The notes: generated by a model not told the origin, from the sequence alone. 64,000 nt of DNA from Agrypnia vestita (GCA_016648135.1 JADDOH010024895.1:62001-126000), one strand, 5' to 3'. Shown: positions 35,471 through 47,703, numbered from the stretch's first letter. Numbers and translations are program-made.

Positions 35471-36709
35471 GGGGTTACGTGTAGTCAGAGGCGCAAAAAA
35501 ATAGACATTTTCAAAAATTTTTTTTGAACGGTTGTTTAATGTTTTGATTCAATACATAATACCAACGTTTTACACTATATTTTAAGTAACTATACAGAAA
35601 ATTTCAAATAAAATTATTAATACTGGACCACGATAGAATTTCGAATCTTGACCCCTGTTTTGCAAGTAGTGCCTCGCGGTGTCCATCAGTGCTTCTTAGT
35701 GGTTTATCTAAATTTAATGAAACAAAAAGAAATTAGTAGTTCAATAGTTTATCTTGTGCTTAATCGAAGCTTTTTTTTTTCAAATTTAGCAAAATGGCGG
35801 TCTTTGAAAGTTTAATTATGAATTTTGAGGAAAAAAATCACTCGTTTATTATTTATAAAAAAAAAGTTTAAGTCAAAAAAAAAACCTTCGATTAAGCACA
35901 AGTATTTAATGCCTAAAATATGATGTTTAAATTTCATTTAAATCTATCGAGTAGTTTTTAAAATATCGTGGACACCGTTTTTGAAAACGTTATTTTGAGA
36001 AAAACGCGTTTAAAGTTTTATGCATAAATAATTAATACAAATACAATTTAAAAAATTACTTACGTAGAGCCATCTATTTTTGGTACATATAATACATCTT
36101 CTGCCGATGTGTAAGCCTCCAAGATGTCGATTTTTTTTTTATCTACGTCTCATTTTGCCTTCTCGAGTGACCTGATTTGCACGTTGGTCAGCAATCTTTA
36201 TGCGGTCTATATCGAGTTTTTCAGCATACCGGTGTACATTAGGTCCATAATTTAATCCTATGCATTGGCAATCATTAATATTCCTTGCATACCTTCATGA
36301 CGTCTCATTATAAATTTTTGAAAATGATTATAATTCACGCACAACTACCTATCGACTGCTGGGTTTCACTGCCACTGAAGCACTAACACTAAATCAAATT
36401 TTAGTTAGCCTAAAGGGTCTTATGTCCAAAAGTAGAAGTATAAAAGAAATTTCGTACAGTATTTTTAGAATTAATCAGGTAAAAACCGCGTTCTGTAGCA
36501 GTCGCCCCGTTTGTCAGCACGGCCGGCTCTAGTACCGTCCGCGTGTCGGTACGGGCGGCCACAGAGGGCCCTACAGTTATCGTTGGATATCTTTAAAACT
36601 AATAACCGGATAGAGTTGATATTTTCACACATTATTTTTGAAACATTTTGCTTTATGAAAATACCAAAAAAAAAACGATTTTTTAAAAATCCTGACTACA
36701 CGTAACCCC
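35471..36709. mobile_element. TTAA-flanked DNA transposon, Kolobok-like
   Basis: Perfect 18-bp terminal inverted repeats GGGGTTACGTGTAGTCAG lie at both ends of a 1,239-bp element. TTAA is present directly outside both ends (35467-35470 and 36710-36713). TTAA duplication is known for piggyBac and Kolobok elements. On the minus strand at about 36067-36290 a decayed frame reads YAEKLDIDRIKIADQRAN and TREGKMRRR, then after a frameshift KIDILEAYTSAEDVLYVPKI. I associate this C-terminal pattern with Kolobok- or Mutator-like transposases. An inner inverted repeat (GTGCTTAATCGAAG) spans 35757-35903. It cannot move by itself. Confidence 0.7.
36067..36308 (-). pseudogene. Transposase C-terminal remnant
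   Basis: Coding-like remnant within the TTAA element. The visible blocks are RNINDCQCIGLNYGPN, YAEKLDIDRIKIADQRAN and TREGKMRRR, then a stop in a poly-A run, then in another frame KIDILEAYTSAEDVLY. The order basic Y-K-LD-RI-AD, TREG-RR, then E-Y-P resembles the end of Kolobok/Mutator-type transposases. Family assignment is from pattern memory. Confidence 0.5.
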
Positions 36710-36729
36710 TTAAGAAAGTCTATCGAAGG

Positions 36730-36834
36730 TGTATGTGTAAACCGTGCGTATAACGCACATTGTTTCGTTTTGTTGGTGTATATGCCCGTAAACACCAACA
36801 CAACGAAACAATGTGCCTCGTACCTACGCACGAC
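36730..36834. mobile_element. Hairpin MITE family E, diverged copy
   Basis: GCACATTGTTTCGTTTTGTTGGTGT is inverted against ACACCAACACAACGAAACAATGTGC around a short loop. ACAACGAAACAATG is shared with copies at 40062 and 41723. It lies right after the TTAA element. Confidence 0.6.
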
Positions 36835-37989
36835 TTAAATATGTATATACTTATTAGATTGTATTTCTCAAATGAAAGAACTCTACCTCTACGTGAGTAT
36901 AGTAATATTTTTATATTTTACTACTCAAGTTTCTCTCAGAATCTCTTATTGACAGGTGAAGTATTAAACTTATTTTCAAAAATTTGATTTTTAACTTGAT
37001 TGATTAGATTCAAATATATATAATTAATTAGTTAGGTACTGATAAAATGAGTTACTGTTGTAAGGGTGGTTGTAACGGTAATATTGAGAGAAGAGTTAAT
37101 AAAAGTAATATTATTATGCAAATTAATACCCGAATTCAAATTTGTTTTAATTTACAAACTTTCAAAATTATTAATTTAATACCCTTATGCGCGACGGGAT
37201 GGCGAAGTTTTATAGTACATTAATTAATGAAAAGAACTATTACTATATATATGATGTGGTTCGCAAATTCAGAAATATTATAATACGTATGCCAAATCCA
37301 TCATTAATATAAGTATTACGTACTTGGCTTTGGAACTTTTAAAATAAAGATAATTGTTTCAGGATATAATATCTTCGTAAAAAATAATACCTTCATCAGC
37401 AATATCTTAACAAACAAAAGATATTTGAACCGCCATAAATAATTTTTGAAACTGTCGTGTTTGGCGGTTGACACATATACATTTTTTTAATGAATACTCC
37501 GAGATCTTAAATGTGAAATCAATATTTTTTAATACATACGTGAATAAAGGATAGTTGTTAACGTTATACTTTTTAGCACTTCATCAAATATATTGTAAAA
37601 AAATATTTTTTCTTCCCATTTGAAATGGTATTTTTTCATTTTCAATAGGTATATGTACATAATATATCCACTCACCTTGCCCCGGTCCAAAATACTGAAC
37701 TTCCATGGCAATCCCTTATGACAGTCATGTCCAAAAATATGGATATGCAATCGCGCGTAAAAAAGTTTTTATTATTTAAAATACATAAAAAAAAGATCAC
37801 GATAAAAATTAAATTTTTCATGTCATCTGTTTATTTGACTATGACAAACAATTACAATCTTTGTGCACTTACACAAAAAATCATGTAAGTAATTAGGTGT
37901 GGTAAATTCTTGTTAATGCGTCGCGCGTCCAGCCGTTTATTCTGTGGCAATCCTGAGTGTTAAAATGCTGGGTAAATGAGTGGATACGG
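36835..37989. other. AT-rich intron, nothing recognised
   Basis: No gene. The small frames at 36760-36987 and 37529-37750 are AT-rich and unsupported. Confidence 0.4.
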
Positions 37990-37997
37990 TGCTATCA

Positions 37998-38546
37998 TAG
38001 ACATACCTACTATAAATATAGACTAGTTACAAACCAAAATATCCGGTACACAGAACTATAACACGAATTACTGTGAACATAGACGCACATCGTGGGAGTT
38101 GGTTAGCTACGCTGTGAAAAAGAAAGAGAAGATATCATGGACTACCAACCTAGAAAATACAGCAGTCTCCGTACTTTGAAGTCGGTTTGAATTTCTTTAC
38201 AAACAATTGAAATAAAACTCGCCTATGAAAGGTTATCCTCTTCTTTATTATATGACGAAGCATTACAACGATTAACACAATGAACAGACACATTTCAAGT
38301 TGGATTTTTTAAATTGTTAAGGCAAAAAGCGCAAGAGGCAAAAAGTAAACACTGCGATTAGCTACAACTTCATACGCATTTGTTTTACAAAATTATGTTT
38401 TATTGTCCTTTCTTATACGTGGTTATGAAAATACTTTCTATCTCTTTCTGACTAATACCTACATTTAGTACGTAATAGAAGACAGTAGAGACTAAATGTC
38501 TCAGATTTGTTTTTTAGTGACAAGTCTATATTTATAGTACGTCTAT
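37998..38546. mobile_element. Candidate DNA transposon with inverted ends
   Basis: CATAGACATACCTACTATAA followed by ATATAGAC at the left is the inverse of GTCTATATTTATAGTACGTC plus TATG at the right, with a few mismatches. The 549-bp interior has no coding capacity that I recognise. No target duplication could be fixed. Confidence 0.5.
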
Positions 38547-39911
38547 GGGTGCTATACATTACTATGAGATTATCCTCGAGTACCGGAAGATCGAAAATAG
38601 GATCAGAAGCCGGAGCAGGATACAGATGGGACCCCAGTCAAATTTACTTTTAAATTGAGTAATGGTTTGCAAATGTTCTATAATTTCTTTTCATTTCTTA
38701 TATAATGCGAACAAGATTCTACTAAATTTGTCACCATTTTATAGGACACCATAGTGTTTTGATATCTCATGACTCACAACCGCCCGACTGAGAGAAGCCG
38801 TGCTAGCAGTAAGCGCATCGTATTTGATATTGACGAATGTCTATGGAAAAACCTTTTTTTTTTCTACTTTTGACTGGCTTAGTACACATTATCATTTTAT
38901 TTCCTTTGTGTGTTGTATTCTTTGCAATATTTATGAGTATTACAAAGAATACCAACTCAATAATTATTAAATAATTTTAATAATATTTTTGGGGTTAAGT
39001 TGTACCCCGTTACAGAGCGGAAGTGTTAACTATCCATACTCTCTAGCTCCTTACATCCTATTTATTTTTAAATATTATAAAGCAGCCTTTAAATGATTGT
39101 GACACAATTCCCATAAACTATGTTCTACGACATTTTTCCGATAAACTAGTGCACCATATTTTGCTACTGAAGCACAATATTTTACGAGCTATCCATCCGT
39201 AGGTAATTAAATATAAAGAATATTGGATCAGTCTTAAAAGACTGTACCGTTTTTCGTATTACTTTGAATATACTCTCTATTAAATTGATACATTTTATGT
39301 TTCATATTCATTTTAAAGTTGTTATGCGCGAGTAGTTTGTTGAATTTAAAGCTTTCTATGCACGGTGCGGAGGCGAGTTTGACATTTGAATTTCCCCTGT
39401 CACGGCCTGGTACGAGCATTTCCAAAAAACTACATTCGGCAGTCGGGCGGTACTGCCATCTATGTGAGGGGTAACACACTCAAAATTTATGGTGTCTATT
39501 CCAATAAAGAATGTCTATGGTAGACGATAGGCAATACAGAATGCGATACAGAAGACTGCTTGTCCGTTACATGACAACATAATAATATATTATATTGAAT
39601 ATTTATTTTGTTTATTGCCGAAAAGAAAATATGCTTATCTTTAGAATTCCATTTATACAGTAGGTAGGTACATCTTATTATCGTACCTTTATTTTGTTTA
39701 CCGAGAAAAAACATTACTAATCTTTATTGAAATGTTTTTCTCGGTGAACAAACTATCGGTCGTTTTGATTTCAAAAAAGTGCGTGATATCGACAAAGATG
39801 TAAATAAAACAGAGGGTAGCAGTGAGTGTATATAAAAATGTTGCTAAATTTTCTAGAACGCAATTTCAGACATTTCTTTTGTGACAAATTTTCCTAGTGT
39901 CCACTTAATAC
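38547..39911. other. Intron, nothing recognised
   Basis: No gene. A GC-richer stretch at 39355-39470 (CGGCAGTCGGGCGGTACTGC) is not repeated. The frames at 39234-39479 and 39496-39714 are unsupported. Confidence 0.4.
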
Positions 39912-40440
39912 TGTCACGTGTCGTGGCTGCGGGAGGACAAATGAAAACACTGGAAATTAATTAACGATTTATTAATTAATGATTAATTAATTATTCAATG
40001 TACAAAGTCACTTAGCACGAATTAAACTTAATGTTATTTTTTAATTAATTAAATTATGTTAGTTTGCGGATACGCCACTCTCGTATCTGTAAACTTAACA
40101 CAACGAAACAATGCGCGTTTTACGCACTGTACCCACACTAACTCAATTGCAAGCTTATATGAAAAGGCCTATACGTCACTCAATTATTTCGCTTTATTTA
40201 TCGTTTCGATTATCTCACGACTGTCCACTCTGGGCTCGCGGCCGACTTCGCACCGAAAGAACTGTCAAACACGACAACTGAACTTACACCGTGGCGTAGT
40301 TCCATATTTATACCCAAATGCTGGTATTTTTGTACTTTCTAGATATTTCTTGTGTTCATGGGAACGTTCTCGTCGCTTCTTGGTTATTCCAGGCGTTTCC
40401 AATTTCAATTTTTTTGGATCACTCTAGATTGGTATAGACC
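39912..40440 (+). repeat. LTR-like repeat F, longest copy
   Basis: It starts TGTCACGTGTCG and matches the 5798 copy for 130 bp. A family E MITE (40062-40174) follows, then CGGCCGACTTCGCACCGAAA and GAACTGTCAAACACGACAAC, the part that recurs in reverse at 569-645. It may be a solo LTR; its 3' end and target duplication are not resolved. The 123-codon frame at 40056-40427 is a by-product. Confidence 0.5.
40062..40174 (+). mobile_element. Hairpin MITE family E, right half
   Basis: CTTAACACAACGAAACAATG, then CACTGTACCCACACTAACTC, AATTGCAAGCTTATATGAAA and GCCTATAC align with the right half of the full copy at 41723-41915. It sits inside LTR-like repeat F. Confidence 0.7.
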
Positions 40441-41722
40441 GTTCTGGATCCTTGGATAGTATTGTGACGTATTACAAGGAATTCGGACAGTGCGCAATTT
40501 CTTTTTTATTTTATTATTTTATTTAATTACAAACACCATTATTACATTTTTTCTGGTGTATTTTAAGTATATTGTTACATAAATTTATTATATCGTTGTA
40601 CCTCTCCAAAAAGAGACTAACTCTTGTGTCTAATTTATTTTGCTTGCCATTCTGTGACAATATTGTTACAATTCCATGTTAAGGTTTTTTTTATTTATAT
40701 TATATTCTCAACTTTTCAATATTACTTAATACAATATTAATACGACTACTAACGTGCTTATGTAAACTAAAACCGTTGAAATTTGCATACATCTCTATAA
40801 TTTATTTCACAAAGTCATAAAACATAAGTAGGTACTTACTTCAAATGATTATTATTATAATGCACGCATAAAAGAACTTAAAAATAAGTACAACTCTGCG
40901 TGACTTTTTATTGCTTTTCGGGATAAGATTTTCGTATAATCTTTTTTTGTGGCCGAAAACCAGACACGGTACTAAAAATTGTTAGGGATTTTTTTAAATT
41001 TACCAGACATTGCTGAGTCGAGGCTGATAATGGGAATACTTTTTAATAAACTTTTTTATGCCATTTACTTTTCAGGCCATTTGTTTGATCAGTAGTAACA
41101 GTACCTACCCGTTAAACAAAAATCAGATTTTTGCGAAAATGGGTTGTTCGATGTTGAAAATGCTAGTAGCAAATGCAATAATTTATAAAACCGGCCCTTA
41201 AAGTACCTATTTAAAATGTTAATAATTAAGAAATTTTGTGTAAGAATTCTTCAGGACTCATTTCATCACTTTTTATTATCTTTTTACAAGCGTTACTCAA
41301 TGCATAAAATATCACCGATAATGTAACAAGATCTTAGAAATTTTCCCATAAATAAACAATTCAAAGTAGAGGAAAGGAAGCATATTCGGAATACCATTTA
41401 TATTTTATAGAGCAGAAAATGAATTAAGGGAGATTTTATAAATAAAACTCGATAAGAATTTAGATAAACTAATAATTTATTATGAAACGCATGTTAAAAT
41501 TCAAAATAATTATAACATTGTGAAGAATAAAATTGCATAAATAAGAAAAATGTGTGTTTATAAATAATGAATATAATTCGGTGTAGTATATTGGTCTTAT
41601 TTATTTATTTATTTATGATTTGCAGAAATCCCACACAAAATGTTCTGCCTCACATCCAGCACATTCATTGTATACCCACAGGTTTTTGACATTAGACACT
41701 TAACCCAAAGTTTTTTCTTTAG
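40441..41722. other. AT-rich intron, nothing recognised
   Basis: No supported genes or repeats beyond single motifs such as GTAGGTACTTA at 40829. Confidence 0.4.
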
Positions 41723-41915
41723 GTATAGGTCTTTTCATATAAGCTTGCAATTGAGTAAGTGTGGGTACAGTGCGTGATACGCGCATTGTTTCGTTGTGTT
41801 AAGTTTACGGCTACGCCCCTCTCGTATCCTTATACTTAACACAACGAAACAATGCGCATATTATGCACTGTACCCATACTAACTCAATTGCAAACTTATA
41901 TGAAAATTCCTATAC
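41723..41915. mobile_element. Hairpin MITE family E, full copy
   Basis: The arms of about 90 bp are inverted over almost their whole length: GTATAGGTCTTTTCATATAA, GCTTGCAATTGAGT and GCGCATTGTTTCGTTGTGTT on the left against AACACAACGAAACAATGCGC, ACTCAATTGCAAACTTATAT and CCTATAC on the right. A transcript would form a long stem. No target duplication was identified. Confidence 0.75.
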
Positions 41916-42239
41916 GACCTGACTAAAAAGATCATGTCAGAAGAATCAGAGTCTGTAGCAATATTATTGCTAGTCTTCTTTTACGCATTATTTTGTACCC
42001 TTATTCTAGGTAGTCCTCTTTTCAGCGGTAATAAAGACAAATAAGCTTCAGCCATATTGTTCGAATTCCATTTCTTCCTTTTCTTGCACAAATTTTGTGA
42101 CACATCACTGTAAAATAAAGTAAAAAATTAATATAATTTGAAATACCTACTACTCCATTTTTGCATCACCCTCCGTATTCAGAATTAGTAACATTCAACT
42201 TACCAGATCTTCTTCACGTCACACAGCAAAAATAGAAGG

Positions 42240-42590
42240 CAAACTATAAAAAAAACTAACCCGTAAAAACCAAGTTTTAACTATAATCCCTCTCTCATTT
42301 ACTAGTTGAAACAAGTTTCGCACCTACCCCACGCGTCGGACTCGAGTCCGGTGACGCTACGAAAGGGAGTAATAATAAAAGGGGTCGAAAAATCCAAAAT
42401 TATACTATGATTATTTTTAAAAAATTAAATGAAAATTTGTTAGATCATTTTTATCGTCGCCACTAGTCTGCCTGCAAAGTTTCAGCTCGATTAGATAACG
42501 GGAAAAGGGTTAAAAATCGATCCAAAGTTTTTTGGTCAGACAAAGCAGACAAGCAGACGCTACGAGTTAAAAGAAAGGGAATAAATTTAA
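42240..42590 (-). repeat. Interspersed repeat family B
   Basis: It has CGAAAAATCCAAAATTATAC, CTGCCTGCAAAGTTTCAGCT, AACGGGAAAAGGGTTAAAAA and ACGCTACGAGTTAAAAGAAA in the same order and orientation as the 17520-18030 copy. CTAACCCGTAAAAACCAAG at its left also recurs there in similar form. Confidence 0.65.
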
Positions 42591-42984
42591 CTGTTCTCAT
42601 ATGATTTCACTTACCTACTGTAAAATTAAAAATATTGCAACACTGGATTAAAAAATGTTCTAATTTTTTTTGACAGGAGCAACTTCACACGTAATAGGTT
42701 AGGAACACAGAAAGACTGCTCTATCGACCGAATTCAGGTCTTAGGGCCGTAGCGTGTAATTGTTATAAATATTTTCGATAGATTTTGCTACCCAAGCGAG
42801 AGATATGGTGGTATTCCGAATTGCTAACATTATTCCAAATATTATGCTTCCTTTCCTCTATTCGAAAAATACACCACGTGACTTTTTACCTAACCAACAA
42901 TTTTATTTCAGAATTACATTGATTATTTACCTGAATATTACTTAACATATTATAATATTTATTTTTATTTATTTTATTTGTTTA

Positions 42985-43430
42985 CGCCCATTAGGCTTTT
43001 ACATAAAGAGTATAAAATAAATTTCAAAAAGCACATACATTAAACAATATCTGTATAGCACCAAAACATGAGTATAAAAGTTAAAAATATAAAGTAAAAG
43101 CGGCAATGTGTATAGGCTTTTACCTAAAAATATAACATAAAATTAAAAAGAACAAACATTAAACAATATAAGTTATAAGTAGCGAAATATGAAGTTTCAG
43201 GAATAGCACCAAATCATGAGTATAAAAATTAAAAATGTAGAGTAGGTAACGAGCAGCAATGCGTATAGGCTTTTACATAAAAAAAATATATCATAAAATT
43301 AAAAAAAACATACATTAAACAATATAAGTTACAAGTAGCAAATTATTAAAAGTATCAGGAATAGCACCAAAACATGAGTACAGAAGTTAAAAATATAAAG
43401 TACAAAGCGGCAACGTGTACGAAAAATATA
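42985..43430 (+). repeat. Tandem array, about 160-bp unit, three copies
   Basis: Each unit starts TAGGCTTTTACATAAA, then CATACATTAAACAATATAAG, AGCACCAAAACATGAGTA and GCGGCAATGTGTA. The second and third units are about 155-160 bp and the first is about 120 bp because of an internal deletion. The start motif (GTTTACG, then TAGGCTTTTAC) also occurs inside both hAT elements. Confidence 0.7.
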
Positions 43431-46260
43431 TATTACCCACCATGATTAGGGGATCCAACAAACCCTTATTTCAGGATCGTGGTGCAATTTCAAGAATCGA
43501 GAATCCCGGGAATATTCCGTTTAATCCTGAAATTTTCTAGATTAATATTTCGAAGCACCAAAATTAGACCCAGACTACGTTATAAAGCACTCTGTTTTGG
43601 GAAAATTAATCTTAGTAATAAAAAAAAATCTAATTCATATTTTTATAATAATATTTACGTTATTTTTTTGTTTCAATATTTCTTTTTCTATTTTACAGCA
43701 ATTCTGTTAGCCCTGTCTTGAATTTGTATAAACGTAAAATTAATGGAAATTTTTCATTTGTGGGATTATCAGAATAGAATCCCAAAATGTTGGTTAGAGT
43801 ATGGATTCTCATTGCATCATTAAATTGATTGATTGAGTCTATTATTTTGCATCGGGAAATTACGACAATATTAAATTAAAAATTCTTTCAGATTTCTTTT
43901 TGCGAAATACAAGAAAAGCAGAAGCAACAGAATGAAATATTATTTTGTACAGAGAGACCCTCACCATATGCAAGTCTATCTTCCGTACTCCTCACCTACC
44001 TTAGCGAAAATAAATAAGACAAAATTTCTCATGCGTACATTAAATATTTTTCCATGACTGTGCATGAATAAGTAATAAGTAGTCATTCACTTTCTGGGTC
44101 AGATATTCGCTTCCATGGATTTCTCTTGTCAACACTTAAAATGACATGACATGTGCATTCAGTCTAATTATTAATATTCAGTATTTATTACTTCCAAGTA
44201 CATTAACTCAAACGTAATAGGAAAGTATTTTATGCGTTACTCTACAATAAAGTACTGATTACAGTTTGAAATGACAAATTAAGTTTTAAATAAAAGTTAT
44301 ACCAGAACAAAACGTCGTGTATGCGATTTTTTTCATAACTGAAATGCGCACATTATGTGCATAATCGAATCCCCTTCTCCTACAGCTTAATAATATAATA
44401 TTTATTTAATTTTAAATGCTTTTATTTATATTTAAACACCTCGATCTGCGATCAAGATGAAAGATATCAGCCTTACAGCTAAAAAGCGAAGACGTAAAAT
44501 CATGTATATTTGCGCAAAAAATGTACAGAACTCCCAAAGTTATCGATGAATAGAAGAAACTATCGGAGCAGTGAGAATAATATGGCAAAGATTGTCGAAG
44601 TGCCAAAGAAATCACGAAGAAGCCTTAACCGACAGTGGTTCGATAAAGTTTGAAGATGGTGATGATGACATTTAAACAAATGAAAACACACACAATTCAC
44701 TCATTTTGGGTTATTCAATTAGACTAATTTATGGAGTTTTAATGTAATGTGCACATACATTATACATCATATATTTAAAAGAAACGACAACCATTAAATC
44801 ATTAGTTTATATCCCACCGCCATCTTATTTTATATGGATTTAAAAATCTTAAGCCTAAAGATAAGATCTTATTGCGAAAATGTAGTGGCTGATATCTATC
44901 ATCTAAAATTATAAAAAATATCGCCACAATACTTTAAATTTAATGCTCACTAATTGGTGGTCATTTGAATAGATTCGTATTCCGTGACTAATCTCGAATA
45001 CCTACTAGATATGAAGTTTTAAAGACAGACCGTTTTAATTATGTTTTGACTACATCTTATAAGAGAAAATAAAAGTTTGAATAGAGATTATGAATTTACT
45101 AAAATGATTTCAAGTAGATCGCCGATTATCAAGACTTGTCAAACAATGCGCCAGTATGTTTCAAAAGAATTGTTACTTAGGATCACTTGAAGTCATGTAA
45201 AATTATACAAACTCTCAGATTTTCTTAAAACGTTTTCATTCCAACTACACGGCTGCCCTTTACTATACATTACCTTTGATATAAATACAAGTTGTTGAGT
45301 TAAATTGCTAGAAAGCGAGTAAAATCATTAAACAAGTATTTTAATTCTAAACATATAAAAATGAAATAATCTAACAATGTGTATACTGAACCAATGTTAC
45401 GCATCTAGCTGAGATAAAGGTTAGAAAGTGATGTTTTCTCTCGGAATGTGTTTGAAAAAGTTATCAAGAAGCAAATACGAAATCGGCATTCTATCACAAC
45501 AATTTTCAAAACTGAAAAATCTTAGACTTTTCAACGCCTTTTTGTGTTACTCGCGATAGTAATTATTCCTGACACGAAATCTAGATTAAGCTTCGTGAAG
45601 TGTTTGCATCGATTATTGCCTATATTAACTGAGCAGTTGGAATGGAACCCAAGTCTTTAGCATACTCGTCAAGCAACATTATTCCACTAAACGACCTAAC
45701 AGTGCGTTGCCGACGTGTCTGCGAATTTAATCACATTCTGTAAGCCACTTACTTATTAGTGTCGAAAAATCTAGGCAGACCGTGACAAATATAGGAGATA
45801 ATTTTAATTACACGCATTGATTGTTGTGTACTATATTCTAATTAGCTTTATTAAGAACTGGCCTCAAGCACAAAAAAATTGAAAAAATTAAAGAATTGTT
45901 GAATGTTTCAAATGAACACATTTCAGTGTTCAATATATGACAAGGAACAAATTATCATTATATGGCGGTACAATATTATTGGATCTTGAAAATATCCCGT
46001 GGTATAGTAGCCACAAAATTCCTAAGAGAGCCTAGCAAACCCAAAACACTTAGATGAATTGAGAAAATATTTGAAAAGGATTTCTAAAGAAGAATGAAAA
46101 CAGAGAGCTTACGACGCAGAAAATTGGAACGCTGTCACAATATAGAAAAAGGTCTAGTCTCATAATGAAATCAAAGAAGCTCGCTCAATGGAATAATATT
46201 TTCACAAGTAGGTATATTATTTCACGAATAGTTTCCTCTACCAACTGGGAATCTAATATA
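43431..46260. other. AT-rich intron, nothing recognised
   Basis: No supported genes. The frames at 43479-43721, 44412-44615 and 46165-46395 are short and resemble nothing; the last runs into the pogo-like element. 44440-44650 and 46015-46160 are purine-rich and may be old element remnants. Confidence 0.35.
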
Positions 46261-46967
46261 CAGTCGAACTCGGTTATAAGGAACGCGACGGGACCAACTA
46301 AATTTGCTCCTTACAGCCGGGATTCCTTATATCCGGGATTCACTTTTTTCACATTTTTTTTTGATTGTGTGATGTTATTTTCAAGAGCAGCTTAATAAAC
46401 ATCCTTATCTTTCCAGGGCGATGAAACTGTAGAAGACGATTGTGAAAACTTTTTACAGACTTTTTGACGCCGATAATTTGGACTTTTTCGCGAACCTAGA
46501 GGCACTTTCGATTGTTAGTGAACACGTTTAACTGATTAGGCTTTTAAATGCTAATACAGTAAACTGCATAAAATAAACTGTCACCATAAACATTTTGTAA
46601 ACCCCCAATAATCGGAGTTATATGACCAGTATTCTCGACCTTCAGTAAACTATTGCTTGCTTGCGCACGTGGGATTTTCGGACACAAGTTTGTGTACATC
46701 ATAAAATGAACCCTAATTAAGTGCGAGCCGCTTTAAAAGCAAAGTGAAAAAGTTCATTGTTATGAGTACTTATTTGTCTTTTTTTCTGTAACCCAAGCAA
46801 ATATGTTTTCAGAGTTTCTAAAATTTGCTCCGTATATCCGGGAATCGCGCTCCTTATAGCCGAGACCGATTGTATGGGACTATGCGCAAATCAAAATTAA
46901 TTCGCAGTTTTTCTCATTATAGCCGGGATCTCCTTATATCCGAGATCATTATAACCGAGTTCGACTG
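46261..46967. mobile_element. pogo/Tigger-like DNA transposon, internally decayed
   Basis: Inverted ends CAGTCGAACTCGGTTATA and TATAACCGAGTTCGACTG are each flanked by TA (46259-46260 and 46968-46969), the target site of the Tc1/mariner/pogo superfamily. Subterminal copies of CTCCTTATAGCCG and TATATCCGGGA occur on both sides. It is 707 bp. A transposase C-terminal remnant is inside. CAGTCGAAC-type ends are typical of pogo/Tigger elements. Confidence 0.8.
46417..46531 (+). pseudogene. pogo-type transposase C-terminal remnant
   Basis: One frame reads GDETVEDDCENFLQTF and stops. A +1 frame continues with DADNLDFFANLEALSIV up to a stop. An acidic C-terminus following DDE catalytic domains is common in pogo transposases. 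The homology is short, so this rests mostly on its position between pogo-like ends. Confidence 0.4.
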
Positions 46968-47485
46968 TATTAATATAAGTAGGAGCGCGCCTCGCTCATA
47001 CTTCTCGCTCGACCGCGGTGACAATGGTGAAGGCTATAAAATAGTAAAGACCACGGCGATGCCTCAACAATTGACCAATATCTACGTGGGTTTGGTTAAG
47101 CCGGGTCTTTACTGCGCAGAGTGGGCACCGAAACGTGATACAAGATTGTTCCTAAAGTTGAGATGAATGCCACACTGAAAGACGCAATAAACTCTACACA
47201 GCTTTCATTGTGCAACTAAACAAGCCATTGTTTAGTTTAGGTAATATAATAATATGTCTACCGATTGTACTGAATGATGGCGTGGAAATGTAATATTATC
47301 AGTTAAGCGCTTTTTTACTATCGACAACACAATTGATAGTAAATGTGAAGATGGATACAAAGTGTTGAGAAAGATTTTCGATGGAAAATCTGTTCCTTCG
47401 TTAGAAGGTTTTACGCTTGAAATTATACAATAAAACATTTATGCAAGTGGAATTTTATACGCTTAGCTCTTTATACGCCAAGTAA

Positions 47486-47703
47486 AGTACCCGGCAGAAA
47501 ATATTCCTAAAATAAAAATAAATATATAAATAAATTACACATCGAGCTTTAGAAACAGATAATCGGCTAGCTGTCGCAACCACTGACAAGTCAGCGATAA
47601 AACGTCACGTATGTATGAGTGACAGAGACGAGGCTCTTCGAAGCCGAAGCTAGCCGATTATCTCTTTCTAAAGCTCGATGTGTAATATTTACTGCCGGAT
47701 ACT
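47486..47703. mobile_element. MITE with long inverted arms
   Basis: The ends AGTACCCGGCAGAAAATATT and AATATTTACTGCCGGATACT are inverted, and so are inner arms ACACATCGAGCTTTAGAAA and TCTAAAGCTCGATGTGT, with CAGATAATCGGCTAGC matching GCTAGCCGATTATCT. It is 218 bp. GTAA occurs directly outside both ends (47482-47485 and 47704-47707), which may be the target duplication. Superfamily unknown. Confidence 0.7.

Noticed and set aside
35471..36709. piggyBac element
   Set aside because: TTAA fits, but the ends start GGGG rather than CCC and the remnant looks Kolobok- or Mutator-like. Not fully excluded.
40056..40427. 123-codon open frame as a gene
   Set aside because: It runs across a MITE and an LTR-like repeat.
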